The notes under the pieces were generated by a model, which was not told where the DNA came from, made no database searches, and was given only the letters and a program-made list of their open reading frames with translations. Shown piece after piece: positions 23,841 through 34,807 of a stretch of 64,000 bases of DNA. Position 1 is the first letter of the stretch. Each line of letters starts with the position of its first letter. The DNA comes from Ceriagrion tenellum (Eukaryota > Arthropoda > Insecta > Odonata > Coenagrionidae), in contig OY720636.1 of assembly GCA_963169105.1 (NCBI GenBank), forward strand, positions 132,527,233 to 132,591,232, read 5' to 3'. The position numbers and the translations under genes are program-made.

Positions 23841-25488
23841 ATTAAGCTGGAAACAACGGCACTATGTACATGGCAAAGTACAAAACGTTTCACGGAGCAT
23901 TCAAGCTCGGAAATCACTTTCAAGAATGGATTATAAGCCTAAACCTCTTGTTGGGTTAGTTAATTTGAAATCCCTTGTCGAGTGAAGTAAACACATCATT
24001 TCATAATAGCTCATTCCTCTGGAAATGGTTTGAGGTTAAATAAAGTCAATAAATTTCTCGACGTGACCGTAGAGTCAGCATTCAACCCCATGAACCAATA
24101 CCTCGGTGACTTTTTAGGCTCAGGGTATAGCTATTTCCCAGTATGTATAATAATTAAATCATTTTCAGGAGAGTTTGTTGACTTGATAAAATAGCAACAG
24201 GAGTCATGAATGACGTTTGGTGATACATAAAGAGCCTCTTATTCAACTTTGCGAATGAGACTTTTGCTGGAGCTGAAAAAGTCTCCGTAATTCGAACGTA
24301 TCAAGTTTTGAGAAAAGCAGATGAAAGTTTTGAGTGCCGAGTAAGATATTCACGGCGTTTCGTCGTCTGGTAATTTTCCTTCTTTTCTGTCACTCCCATC
24401 TTCCTCTCTCAGGAGCCTTGTGCCTTAGCTGCTCTACGCTCTTTCATTCCTTGTCGGACTTCTTCATCCATTCACGTTTTCGCACCACCGGCTGACTTCT
24501 TGAATCTTTCCTCTTGACTTTTCTGTCTCTGCCTCACTCGCTTTGAAAGGATCTCAGATTCGGTTGTCTCACATAACTTAAAATGAAATATCACGTATTT
24601 TCGTCCGTGAGCTCGATCATGATCGAAGACGTGAAATGCCTGTCAATATGAGGGTTTCTACGAAACATTCATTTTCGCCGGCGTATCTTGGGAGTGCTGC
24701 GATTTTTACGGATTGGACATATATTAAATTTCATGAAAAAACTTATAGAAATGTAAAATGAATGGGTGTAGTTTTCTCTAACCATTCACCAATTGTGCTC
24801 TTGAAGGTTGATGCAGGCTTTCATAGGTCCGAGTGAAGTCACTTGGACCTGAGGAAGCGTGCAGGATAGCCAGAGAAACATTGTCCTTAAGATGGAACAT
24901 GGCGAAAACACCGAAAAACTGAAGAACCAACCTCCGTCCAGGCCCCGCGCAAGCATTATACACAACATTTTATGCTCTTATTTATATAATTAGTGCCTCC
25001 ATTGGCTTTAAAACTCTTAAGCAGCGGGATGAGGTAATCTATGTGACTGTTGGCGAAATGTGTTTGTAGTGCTACCTTTAATACTTGGGCAGAATTCGCC
25101 ATTGTGCATCTCCCAAAATAATAAAGAAAATTGGTGGATGAGTAGAGAATGTGGGAACCGAGGGTGCGAGAAAAAACTGCTGGGATCACGGAATTGAGCT
25201 ATTGAGATTTTTTGAGGAACCTCCAAAGTGCAAGCCTTCTGGTTCTGTTAGGATTTTCATCTTGTTCTCTACGAGTGCATGTCAAATTTCCGATGAATTT
25301 CATTAAGATTCAATTCTTTGTGTTTAGTGATGAAGGTATGCATTCTAGCCTGTGCTCTAATGATAAAAAATGTTCACATTAAAATGAAAATTGTGGCTGG
25401 ATTTCTTTTCGTGATTCTTATCATCGTAAACTTTTATCTGGATATATTAATTTTGAATTGCTTTTAGCATCCTAGAATACATTTCTCC
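23841..25488. other. AT-rich stretch with one decayed PLE-like end
   Basis: No gene seen. The only structured element noticed is a decayed hammerhead-like motif at 24,849-24,885. Frames at 24,778-25,226 are short and without motifs. Confidence 0.5.
24849..24885 (+). ncRNA. Decayed hammerhead-like motif, fourth PLE type
   Basis: The sequence is CTGAGGA, one A, GCGTGC, a loop, a degraded second helix strand, then GAAACATTGTC. The last part gives AC/GT pairing around ATT and ends in GTC, as in a type I hammerhead helix III and cleavage triplet. The second strand of helix II (GCCAGA instead of the expected GCACGC) has decayed. It is probably a remnant of another Penelope-like element end, but no reading frame remains. 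Confidence 0.35.
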
Positions 25489-25537
25489 AGTTTTAGTCGC
25501 CGTAATGTATCCCCATATTTAATTATTAGATGTAAAA
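25489..25537 (+). repeat. 49-bp inverted repeat, left copy
   Basis: This is the reverse complement of 28,897-28,945, essentially exact. The two copies bracket the whole PLE-A2/PLE-C2 composite, and both abut (TA)n tracts. Confidence 0.9.

Positions 25538-25539
<2 letters not shown>

Positions 25540-25571
<32 letters not shown>
25540..25571. repeat. (TA)n tract
   Basis: About 16 TA units between the 49-bp inverted repeat and a dispersed repeat fragment. Confidence 0.9.
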
Positions 25572-25573
<2 letters not shown>

Positions 25574-25683
25574 CTTCGTGTTTGTAAATTTGATGTGTTC
25601 CTATCCACTTTCTTTCTACCTTTCTGTATGAACATTTATGTGAGTATTTTGCCGCCGAGCGGTCTGAGTGAATGAACGAACGA
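25572..25683 (+). repeat. Dispersed repeat fragment (SINE tail family)
   Basis: The stretch contains ATGTGTTCCTATCCACTTTC, CTACCTTTCTGTA and GAGCGGTCTGAGTGAATGAA in the same order as at 29,028-29,128. Its first part is also shared with the tail of the SINE at 29,370-29,560. It ends in the (TA)n tract that adjoins PLE-A2. Confidence 0.75.

Positions 25684-25726
<43 letters not shown>
25684..25726. repeat. (TA)n tract at PLE-A2 left border
   Basis: About 21 TA units lie between the dispersed repeat and the outer 3' end of the minus-strand PLE-A2 copy. Confidence 0.95.
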
Positions 25727-25727
<1 letters not shown>

Positions 25728-25824
25728 GTTGATGGATTGGAGTCAGCCATGCGGCGATGAACACACGATGTGGATAGGATGGAGGAGATAGACACACAAA
25801 AAAAGAGACGATCACACTTACATA

Positions 25825-25853
25825 GCTAGCTTTCGGAACTAGTCCGTCTTCAA
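25825..25853 (-). ncRNA. Hammerhead-like motif, PLE-A2 minus half
   Basis: On the minus strand this is the same sequence as the motif at 5,993-6,022 (TTGAAGA, C, GGA/TCC helix, GAAA, GCTAGC). Confidence 0.45.
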
Positions 25854-26097
25854 GGCGTATCACGGAACAAATGTCGTGTGCGCTGGTGAGGATAGGGGTA
25901 GGAGGGGCGGTAGGTTAGGGGAGTGGGGATGGGGGAAGGGGAAGGGGTTTTTCCCAGCGGTTGACGAACGGTTCTTGAAAAGGGGAAATTTTTACCAGCT
26001 CGTGTCTTGGCCGGAGAGAGCGGAAGGGGTCGCAGTGAGGGTGGGGGGGGGAGAGGGAAGGGAAGGGGGTAAATGGAAAACAACGGGGAGCGTGCGA

Positions 26098-27303
26098 TTA
26101 ATGTATTTTATTTAATCCGGGCGCGGCGTACGATTTTAGCAACCAGATTATGGCCAGCTCCTTCTGGCGCACTTCAATTAACGGGGCGTCCGGGGGAAGG
26201 GAGATCAATATTGCCACCTCAAAGCACTTGTCAAAGGACAAGCCATGCTTCCGCACATGAGTAGGGACGGGGAAAGTGGAAGATGGGTCTTTACAGGTGC
26301 ACCGATGGTTATTCATTCTAATATTAAGGGGTGTAATACATTCGCCCACATAAAAACCGGGACATAGTTTACATTGTAACACATAAACTAAGTTGTGGGA
26401 GTCGCAAGAGCCGGAGGCTTTGATGTCGAACGGCGTCTCTGTGTTAGGACTCTGAAATGAGGATAGGGGGCGAAACATGTTGCACGTTTTGCACCGTGGT
26501 TTGTTGCATCTCTGTGTGGTGGGACAGGGAGTGTCATTCGATGTACCCTCTCGCGAAGAATTGGAGCGAAGAACATTGGCTAAGTTAGGTGGACGTCTGA
26601 AACATACTGTGGGGCATTTGGGTAGGAGATTGGCTGTCGATCTGTTAGTATCTAAAATTGGGAATAAGTCTTTGAGGATGGTCTTGAGTTTTTGGACGCC
26701 AGGAAAATATGTGATGTGAAGATTTAGGGCGTCCAGGGGGGTGTCTTTTTTACGTGGGGTGAAATTAGCAGAGGAGGGTAAAATACGTTTTTTTAGAAGT
26801 GGCTCGGGATAATTTCTATTGGATAAAGAATTGTGAAGCTTATCAAGGTATTCATGAAGTTTTTCTTTGGAGTTGCAAATCCGGTGGCCACGGATCGACA
26901 GCGAATAAGGAATTGAGTGCTTAGTGTGTTTGGGATGGCAGCTGTTGTAATGCAAATACAGTTGTTTGTTGGAGGGCTTGATATGGACCGAAGTCTCAAA
27001 GGTGTTATTATTTGTGATGGAAATGTCTACGTCGAGAAAGGTGATTTGAGAAGGAGAAGTGGCCGATGTGAAGCGAATGGATGAGAACTGATTTAGAGAT
27101 TTGAGGAAGTTCGCTAGGGTATCCTCGCCGTGGGTCCATATGATGAAAATATCATCAATGAATCTAACCCAGAGCTCCGGTTGTAATTCCTGGGTGGCGA
27201 GGAAATCACTTTCGAGCTTTCCCATGAAGAGATTGGCATAAGAAGGGGCCATTCTTGTGCCCATAGCCGTTCCCTTGGCTTGAAGAAAGAAACGCCCATT
27301 GAA
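26098..27303 (-). pseudogene. PLE-A RT/GIY-YIG, N-terminally truncated
   Basis: The frame is open for about 400 residues and corresponds to residues 251-652 of the copy 1 protein (numbered from the TTG at 3,790). It retains AMGTRMAPSYAN, FIDD, the CNKPRCKTC linker and the GIY-YIG domain (LVYVLQCKLC, FYVGEC, RMNNH). The part with the first catalytic Asp and everything N-terminal to it is missing, so it cannot be an active RT. A few substitutions separate it from copy 1, for example CHPKH versus CRPKH and LIEVRQ versus LNEVRQ. Confidence 0.9.
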
Positions 27304-27305
27304 AG

Positions 27306-27625
27306 TCTCCGGCTCTTGCGACTCCCACAACTTAGTTTATGTGTTACAATGTAAACTATGTCCCGGTTTTTATGTGGGCGAATGTATTACACCCCTTAAT
27401 ATTAGAATGAATAACCATCGGTGCACCTGTAAAGACCCATCTTCCACTTTCCCCGTCCCTACTCATGTGCGGAAGCATGGCTTGTCCTTTGACAAGTGCT
27501 TTGAGGTGGCAATATTGATCTCCCTTCCCCCGGACGCCCCGTTAATTGAAGTGCGCCAGAAGGAGCTGGCCATAATCTGGTTGCTAAAATCGTACGCCGC
27601 GCCCGGATTAAATAAAATACATTAA
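27306..27625 (+). pseudogene. PLE-A GIY-YIG domain fragment
   Basis: This is an open frame for the C-terminal endonuclease domain only (about 105 residues, beginning just before LVYVLQCKLC and ending APGLNKIH). There is no RT and no proper start, because the frame begins at the head-to-head junction. Confidence 0.9.
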
Positions 27626-27868
27626 TCGCACGCTCCCCGTTGTTTTCCATTTACCCCCTTCCCTTCCCTCTCCCCCCCCCACCCTCACTGCGACCCCTTC
27701 CGCTCTCTCCGGCCAAGACACGAGCTGGTAAAAATTTCCCCTTTTCAAGAACCGTTCGTCAACCGCTGGGAAAAACCCCTTCCCCTTCCCCCATCCCCAC
27801 TCCCCTAACCTACCGCCCCTCCTACCCCTATCCTCACCAGCGCACACGACATTTGTTCCGTGATACGC

Positions 27869-27899
27869 CTTGAAGACGGACTAGTTCCGAAAGCTAGCT
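27869..27899 (+). ncRNA. Hammerhead-like motif, PLE-A2 plus half
   Basis: This is the same motif as at 5,993-6,022. Together with the minus-strand motif at 25,825-25,853, it gives the A2 locus one motif on each strand. Confidence 0.45.
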
Positions 27900-27956
27900 A
27901 TGTAAGTGTGATCGTCTCTTTTTTTGTGTGTCTATCTCCTCCATCCTATCCACATC

Positions 27957-28058
<102 letters not shown>

Positions 28059-28187
28059 CAGAAAAAGGAAATAAATTTAGAAATATAAGCTAGCAACAAG
28101 GCGTTGAGGTTGGGGATGGATAGATAGGTATATCAGTGGACACTCACAGAAAGGCGAGCCATGGCGGCACCGGTGTCCACTGCTCTC

Positions 28188-28217
28188 GGAAGCTTTCGGG
28201 TGGGAACCCTTCCTCAG
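28188..28217 (-). ncRNA. Hammerhead-like motif, PLE-C2
   Basis: On the minus strand this is CTGAGGA, one A, a GGGT/ACCC helix, GAAA, GCTT, with the loop base composition slightly different from the copy at 2,117-2,146. The conserved core is intact apart from the extra base. Confidence 0.5.
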
Positions 28218-28359
28218 CGGGAGAAAATCACAACTGAAGAGTGTCACTCTGGAGTTGAGGATAGAGGGTCTGACTGGGTGCGTGGTTGGTTTTTGAGGGA
28301 AGTGATTGGTTGGAAGGAAGTGAGGGAGGGAGGAATAAGGGGAGGGGATACTGAGAAAG

Positions 28360-28812
28360 TTAGCCGACGTTAAGCCCGGGAGTACAAATACATTTTAGGA
28401 TTGAAATATATGATTGTTCCCAATGGCGGAGCTCCATGATAGATGTGTCAGGTGGGAGGGCGCGAATGATTTTTACTTGGAAGCAGTCGTTGAAGGGGAG
28501 GTTATGAGAATTGGCGTGCTTCGCTACAGGCAGCTTCAATTGTTGTGTCACGCTGCTCCTGTGGTTATTGATTCGTACATTGAGAGATGTGCTTGTGAGG
28601 CCAACGTAGAAGGGCTGGCAGTGCTTACAGGTGAGGAGGTAAATTACATTACTCGAGGAACAGGTTCCCCGAGTAAGTATCTGATACGTTATATTTGTGA
28701 CAGGGGTCGTGAAAGTTCGGGAGAAAGGGTTGAGTGGGCAGGTGAGACAGCGGGGCTTGCTGAACGGGGCTTGCTGCAAGGATTTGATCCAACGAGAGGG
28801 GGATCGGCCACA
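28360..28812 (-). pseudogene. PLE-C GIY-YIG domain fragment
   Basis: The open frame has about 150 codons. It contains a cysteine-rich segment (KPRCLTCP), then NVIYLLTCKHC, PFYVGLTSTSLNVRINNHR, VAKHANSHNL and a C-terminus ending CTPGLNVG. These are the GIY (here IYLL), YVG, Arg and His features of a PLE-type GIY-YIG nuclease. The sequence is clearly different from families A and B, so this is a third family. The RT is absent. Confidence 0.85.
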
Positions 28813-28854
28813 CTAAGGAGATCCATCCCCAACCTCAACACCTTGTTGCTAGCT

Positions 28855-28886
<32 letters not shown>
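28855..28886. repeat. (TA)n tract at PLE-C2 right border
   Basis: About 16 TA units lie between the inverted PLE-C end and the right 49-bp inverted repeat. Confidence 0.9.
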
Positions 28887-28890
<4 letters not shown>

Positions 28891-28896
28891 CTAGAC

Positions 28897-28945
28897 CTTT
28901 ACATCTAATAATTAAATATGGGGATACATTACGGCGACTAAAACT
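28897..28945 (-). repeat. 49-bp inverted repeat, right copy
   Basis: This is the reverse complement of 25,489-25,537. See that entry. Confidence 0.9.
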
Positions 28946-28970
28946 ATTTTTTCTGCTTTAAAACTAAAAA

Positions 28971-29135
28971 ATTTTTTCTGCTTGGAATTGGCCATCTTTA
29001 CATCTTCACACCACCATTGTGTCTGTTGATTTTATGTGTTCCTATCCACTTTCTTTCTACCTTTCTGTATAAACATTTATATGAGTATATTTGCCGCTGA
29101 GCGGTCTGAGTGAATGGATGAACGATTGTATGGCC
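28971..29135 (+). repeat. SINE tail copy without tRNA head
   Basis: The first 110 bases match the body and tail of the SINE at 29,443-29,560 (TTTTTTCTGCTTGGAATTGG, then ATGTGTTCCTATCCACTTTC). The copy then continues into GCCGCTGAGCGGTCTGAGTG, shared with 8,196 and 25,650. The tRNA-like head is absent. A partial TTTTTTCTGCTT duplicate lies just upstream. Confidence 0.75.
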
Positions 29136-29369
29136 GGAATGGCTCATTTCCTACTTGGGTTAGCGTACCCCGAAACGCCTGTTCTATATCTTTCACTACT
29201 GTCTGTGTGCTTGAGTTATTCTTTCATTTCGCCTTCTGTGTATGTCATTCCTTCTCTGCCGGTGGGTGATAAGCAGCCCGCGCGCCATCTATTGGCCGCT
29301 CTCGTGGGTCATGCCCTGGGGAGTGTTTGTTCATATAAACCTCCCGCCGATTCCAGTGGTTTCTTAGTA

Positions 29370-29560
29370 GACTGGGTAGCTTGGTGGTCTGAGCATTGGA
29401 CGCGAAATCCAAAGGTTCGTGGTTCGATTCCCGGTCCAGTCGAATTTTTTCTGCTTGGAATTGGCCATTTTTACATCTTCACACCACCAGTGTGTCTGTT
29501 GATTTTATGTGTTCCTATCCACTTTCTTTCTACCTTTCTGTATAAACATTTATATGAGTG
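29370..29560 (+). mobile_element. tRNA-derived SINE with nearly complete cloverleaf
   Basis: The first 72 bases (29,370-29,441) fold like a tRNA. There is a 7-bp acceptor stem (GACTGGG/TCCAGTC), a 4-bp D stem (GCTT/GAGC) and a 5-bp anticodon stem (TTGGA/TCCAA) with loop CGCGAAA. The TTCGATT T-loop sits on a weak T stem. An internal B box GGTTCGATTCC is present. Position 33 is G instead of T, and the T stem has mismatches. A body and tail shared with 28,971-29,083 follow, so it is a SINE rather than a working tRNA gene. Transcription by RNA polymerase III is inferred from the boxes. Confidence 0.8.
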
Positions 29561-29592
29561 AAATGAAATACATATATACATATATACATGAA

Positions 29593-29647
29593 ATGAAATA
29601 CATATATATGTATTTCATGAAATGAAATACATATATATGTATTTCAT
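29593..29647. repeat. Two adjacent 26-bp palindromes
   Basis: ATGAAATAC, eight bases of alternating AT, then GTATTTCAT occurs at 29,593-29,618 and again at 29,622-29,647. Both are perfect palindromes separated by three bases. Confidence 0.9.
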
Positions 29648-31677
29648 TTGATCGATGTTAAGCGGCTCTGGGGTCCCATATTCGATCAGCGTAGCCATTT
29701 GAATGATATTTCCATCTCCCGAAGTATTAATTCGAATTTAAATGAAAATGATAATAAAATAGCTTTTTGATGTTTTTTTTACCTGAAACAGTTCAGTAAA
29801 GAAAAAAGTAATCTATAATTTTCTGTTTCTTGAAATGTTTCACTCTCAAGACTGTGACGGTATCTTTTCGGGCCCTAATTATATAGTTCGTTATGCGTTA
29901 GAAATGTTTCTCAGAAGATTAAATACATTGGCCTGTTTTTTCATGTTTATTTTTCACGAATATTCCCTAATGTGTGAGAAATCTGACGGCTGTCATTCAT
30001 CCCTTCCTTTAATGGTACTTGTAATATCGTATCCGCGAGACTCAAGTTTTCTTCGTAGATTGGTCGACACTAGCCTCTTCCAATTTTTGCGATGAATAGT
30101 AAATTAAAGATATTCTCATTTTTGGTCGTAACTCTCAAGGTGCAGAGTTTTTCTTAGTACCTGTCCTTCAAATTCTCGTCATCAGCTGCTGGGCCCCGTT
30201 TTTTATTTTCAGATGCAATCTTTGTTGTCATCCTTCGTAATGATATGCTCTCCGTAACTTCAGCGACCAAATACGCATAATTCATAGAAAAAAATGCCCT
30301 CCGGTAGAGTGAAGGAAAAATCATCGTTACCTCCATGGCCATGAACTTGGACTGAATTCCATAACTAATTTTAACATGTTGACCCAAAAAATGTTTTTGT
30401 TCGCGAACTTGGAATCTTTGCCGTAGCCGTCGCTACTACTCACTCGGGATTAAAAACTTCGACAGAAGGGGTTTTCCATGCCGTAATCTTTTTCTCTAAC
30501 AACTCTCAGAGGTTTTTAGTGCTAGTTAGTCCAAACTTGCAGAATAATGAGCACATCCGGGTGTGAGCCCGTTTCTCTCTTTCTCTCTCGCACGCTCTCC
30601 CGTCTTTATAAATCTCGTTCCACTGCCGTCTCTCATTTTATTCCACACATTACCTCTCCATTCCACGGAAAATTTCCCCCTCCCTACACGCACACTTCCC
30701 CGCCCCTTCATACTCCCCACATTCTTCAGCCATTCTTCCCTCTATCTCATAACACCCTCATCCGTCGCTTTGGTTTTATTTCGCAAAACTTTTCTCCTCC
30801 CCACCCCCTTCTCCCATCCGTCCAACTTTTCCTTCCGCGCACCGCTCTCGGTCTTCCCCGAGCCAAGAGACACGTGGAAAAATAATATATTTATGGACGT
30901 ACGCCTAGTTATACACGAGTAGGCATTTACTAGCATACATATATAAATATACGAGCATATAGGTGCATGTGTGTGTGGGCAGACAGACATAGGGAGTCCT
31001 CTGTTAACAGTCTTTTCTTTTATTCCCCGCTTCAAACGTAGTCTCTCGGAATGGCATGGAGAGGGTGGGTTGGGGGGCGGTGGTCGGCGGAGGAAGGGGA
31101 GGATTTCTAGAGTGGGTGGGCCAGAAGGTGGTGGAGGAGAGAAAGGGGCGAAAAGGGGAGTGCGGGGGCGTCGGGTGCTCTAGATGAGTACAAGGGGATG
31201 AAAGAACTTCAATAGGAAAGCCTTTTCGTCGCTCGGTGCCCCAAGGCCCGCCGCACACGTTCGAGCCACCCGCGGGGGGCGCGTGTGTTTTGCATGTGAC
31301 CCGTGCGTTGTGTGCGCTCGCCAGCCGCCGAGCGGCAGCACCAGCGAGCCATCCTCGGCGCTAAGCCTCTTTATTTCTTTTCCTCCTTCCCCCGCCTCCT
31401 TCCGCGTACATATGTGTGTGTAAATGTATATTTCCGCTTCTCCCAATACTTCTCTCTCTCTGTCCCCTCAACCCTCCCATTCTTTTGCCCTCCTCCTGTC
31501 GCCCTACGTTCATTTCATTCAGACTTGTCCCTCTGTGTGCAAGTGTATTTCGAGTGGTTGGCCGGTTATTTAGAGGGGAGGGGTAAACTGACTGCTGAGG
31601 TCATCTGAGCTATTAAAGATGGGTGGATGGACCGGTGAGGAAAGGATTATTTAGCTAGAGAGGGAGGGTTGTAGAGA

Positions 31678-31707
31678 AACCCGGCATCAGTGTGGTGATG
31701 CCGGGTT
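31678..31707. repeat. 12-bp hairpin with 6-base loop
   Basis: AACCCGGCATCA is followed by GTGTGG and the exact complement TGATGCCGGGTT. It is stable and GC-rich, and of unknown function. Confidence 0.85.
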
Positions 31708-32707
31708 CTTCAGGCAGGCTCTTGGTGAAAGACCGTGCAGAATCCACAATTAAATGTCATATCCTACGGACAACAATGTTTATTAAATTTTTAATTCACC
31801 AAAAATATTATCAACTGTTATAAATTAAAATTTACTGGTCTTATTTGCCGTAAGGTAGAATAAGTTTAGCATTTTCGGATGAGATGTGGTTTGCATTTGC
31901 ATGTGTAAATGTTCTAGTGCTTTACCTACATTATTTTCATGTGAACTGATTTTTGACTTTATGTATCCTGGGCTGAAACGGCCTCCTCTTCCCCAAACCA
32001 ATTGTATTAGCTTAAAAAAATAGATCATCTCTAGAAAAGTAAATTCTGTAATTTAATAATAATAGAAGCTAAGTAGGATGGAGACTTTTTTCATGGGAAT
32101 AAAATATGGAAGTATCCTCTCTTCGCTGAAAGACAAAAAAATCAACATTTTTTTAATTCGTGGACCTGAAATATTTTATGGCTCGTTTTTGAGGTAAGTG
32201 CAATAAGACGGTACTATTTTAGTTTTCAATAAACTGTAGAAATTATCTATTAACAAAAGATATTTTTTGGTTAATCAAGAATTGAATAAAAAAGCCTATT
32301 TCAATGTATTTCGATCAGTAGAGAAGACAAGCGTGGGTGAAATGTTTACTCTTTGTGGTACTTATATTTTTTCCATTATCTATCATATGCCATCGTTTGT
32401 TGCCGTCCTCATCCTGAATTTTGCCTGTTTTCTTACTCTATATGGACGGCAAATCGAGGTCCAATTTTATTTTCGGACAGCGTCTCTCCCTTGTGCCATC
32501 CTCGCTTGGAATCCTATTCAAAAGGGCATGCAGAATGCGTTAGTGGCCGTGCCGCCTGAGAAGCCTCGTCATCACGCGCGGCTTTCGCGTGAACGCGCGT
32601 TCTTATGCGTGCTCTCGTGGAACCAACCTCAGTCTCCAGCAAATTACGTCTGCGACTTTATAATGCCGCGCTACGTGCCTCGCAAAGAGCTTCGTCTTTC
32701 GCTGTGA

Positions 32708-32729
32708 TTGAAGTAGAAACCCAATCCTG
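32708..32729 (+). repeat. 22-bp direct repeat, copy 1
   Basis: TTGAAGTAGAAAC followed by CCAATCCTG is repeated exactly at 33,105-33,126, about 400 bases away. The intervening DNA shows no transposon features to my eye. Confidence 0.85.
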
Positions 32730-33104
32730 TGAGTGAGAGAGAATCGCAAATCCGGCTAATTTTATTCATTTAGAATTCGTTTTGAGTATGTAAGGACTCT
32801 GGAAATCACGGCTTTTGAGATTGACTAATAATATCACGACGATGCGTTTTCTAGTTATTCTTCCTGGAATTTCATTTTTAATTAAAAAACAGACATATTT
32901 AAATACAAGAATAGAACAGACCGAAATAAACAGACATGAATATAAACAAGAATAGGTGTATATTTCTGACAATATCATTTGCTGCATTCATTGGTCGTTC
33001 AATCTGTATATTGGTTCAACACAGCCTATTGTTTCTTTACTTCCTAGTAGCTCTGCATATGTACTCTCCTCTCTTCATTTGGTCCATGAACTATTTCCTG
33101 AGTC

Positions 33105-33126
33105 TTGAAGTAGAAACCCAATCCTG
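33105..33126 (+). repeat. 22-bp direct repeat, copy 2
   Basis: Exact second copy of 32,708-32,729. Confidence 0.85.
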
Positions 33127-34626
33127 GGTCTTCCTCATTGGGCTTATCCCTCTATTTTACCTTCAGTTATGCTCTTCACAAACCTAGTGTGTCTGAGTGA
33201 GTGTCCAATCCATCTGGGTCTTCTTTTTGTTTGGTGTGTCATATGTTAATTTCCTATTGCTTACATATAACTATTTTCGATTCATTGCTTAAGCAGCGTG
33301 AAAGATACGAGTGAGTAGAAAATATGAATTAGAATACATAATAGAAAATGTCGAATTCTAATGCCAAATTAAGCGTCACATTCGGAAGGTGCTTTTTAAT
33401 TTTACATGACTGGTTGGTTAGTTATTAAGGGTTTGTGTTGGTTGGTTAATAGTTAAGGCTGGTGAAATCGGCGATAGAGGAGAAGCTCTCCAACTGTCTT
33501 CCGAGGCCAAAGGTGTGTTAATTTCATACTAATGTGAGGGTGGTTTCCCGCTTAGAAGCATATTCCAAAACACCGGAGATACGAATTAAATACAAAATTA
33601 ATATTATTAGAGCTGGATATTCTTTGTGACTCTCTTGATCGTTATAATGAAATCTCTTTGCGGAAAATAAAAGTAACTCACTTTATTTATGGCAGAAATT
33701 TGCGACGGGTAAAAAATAATGTGCTGCCTTTGTGAAGTCTTTAATTTTTCGAATTCTTCAGAGAACGGAGGGACAATCAGGTGATGTGTCTCATCGAATT
33801 TATTATGTTTTAATGTTGGTAAACGACGAACCTGCAAGATCGCTTTCAAGCGCTGTTGAAAATTGAAAATCCGAGTTCCGGTCCCTTTAAGCCTCTTTAA
33901 ATACTCTGATAAACTTTGTTTCGTCCCGCTAATGGATGGGAAGCAGTTTTCTGCTCTCCCTTAGGCAGCACATATAAGTCGAGTTTGCGTGAGTTGATGT
34001 CGTTAAAACTTATAACTTTTTGCTCAAGTCACCGGGTTCACGTGCTTGTTATTTTATAGCGCACTGGCTCTCACATACGGCGAGCATGATTGATCTTTCC
34101 TTGTGAAAATCAAGCTTAATTAAAATAATGGCCTTTCTTGCATTACTCTCAATATCCTCATGATCAGCGGTTTATGTTCTAGGTTGTGAATAAGCTCTGT
34201 AGAGTTATACAACTTACTTTTTACCAGTTCAAGTTCCTGTTTGGGTGATAATCGTCGTGTTCATCTCTTTCCTTTCGTCAAACTGTATGAGTCGATAACA
34301 TCGTCTTGCGGCGGGCACCTTTTCTGAGAACTCCCATCGGGATACGAGTTTAGCTCTAAAATGAATTTCATTTTGATTGCTATTACCAATCAACCTGTAT
34401 TATTATTTACAGTGAATAATAATTGGGTGAATAAATTAAAACCCCCGGAAATTACCTTTAATGCTAATGGCCGTTTGTTAATTATCTCTGATTGTTTCTT
34501 TTTTCTTCTTTTAGTTCAATGCTTTACAAAATTTTTGGAAAAGTTTATTGCTATCAGCTAATGTAACCCATTGTCTGAATTATCAAATATTCAACCATAC
34601 TCTAAGAGATTTACATATTTTTAAAA

Positions 34627-34638
34627 ACAGATTTATAA
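34627..34638 (+). repeat. Target-site duplication, left (PLE-B)
   Basis: ACAGATTTATAA occurs here and at 38,536-38,547, directly flanking the inverted PLE-B pair. Confidence 0.85.
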
Positions 34639-34716
34639 GAAAGATCGAAGGCTTTCCCGGCGTATGGTATCGAGGAAGTCAATGCGGGTTTTCCACCGGG
34701 TCAGGTTGTCCATGTC

Positions 34717-34759
34717 TGCCGACGTTTCGATGACCGAGTTGCTCATCGTCTTCAGGGCA
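34717..34759 (-). ncRNA. Hammerhead-like motif, PLE-B minus half
   Basis: This is the inverse copy of the motif at 38,447-38,489: TGCC, CTGAAGA, C, GATGA/TCATC helix, GAAACGTC, GGCA. Confidence 0.5.
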
Positions 34760-34807
34760 TGTCAATTTTCGGAAGTGGTCCACCTTATATAGGGTCCATT
34801 TGGCGCG

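Larger units (their letters stand above)
25727..27305 (-). mobile_element. PLE-A copy 2, minus-strand half
   Basis: This is a 5'-truncated copy that keeps the RT core from TFNGRFF onward, the GIY-YIG domain and the complete 3' region. It is closely similar to 4,540-6,124 in inverse. The 3' end meets (TA)n at 25,726. The 5' side joins the plus-strand half at about 27,305 with a few ambiguous bases. Confidence 0.9.
29648..34626. other. No gene seen; GC-rich block 30,540-31,620
   Basis: This is mostly AT-rich DNA. The block at 30,540-31,620 is GC-rich. It has pyrimidine-rich DNA up to 30,840, purine-rich DNA around 31,060-31,190, and a strongly CpG-rich core at about 31,220-31,350. Frames in this block are low-complexity and overlap on both strands. 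The frame at 32,267-32,707 (146 codons) has no motif I recognise. Two small structures are listed separately. Confidence 0.45.

Noticed and set aside
28414..28887. 157-codon plus-strand frame
   Set aside because: It is antisense to the PLE-C GIY-YIG frame and runs into a TA repeat.
29370..29441. Functional tRNA gene
   Set aside because: Position 33 is G instead of T, the T stem is mismatched, and a body and tail shared with another repeat copy follow. It is a SINE head.
32267..32707. 146-codon frame as a host gene
   Set aside because: No recognisable domain, no splice or promoter context that I trust, and it starts at a non-ATG codon.
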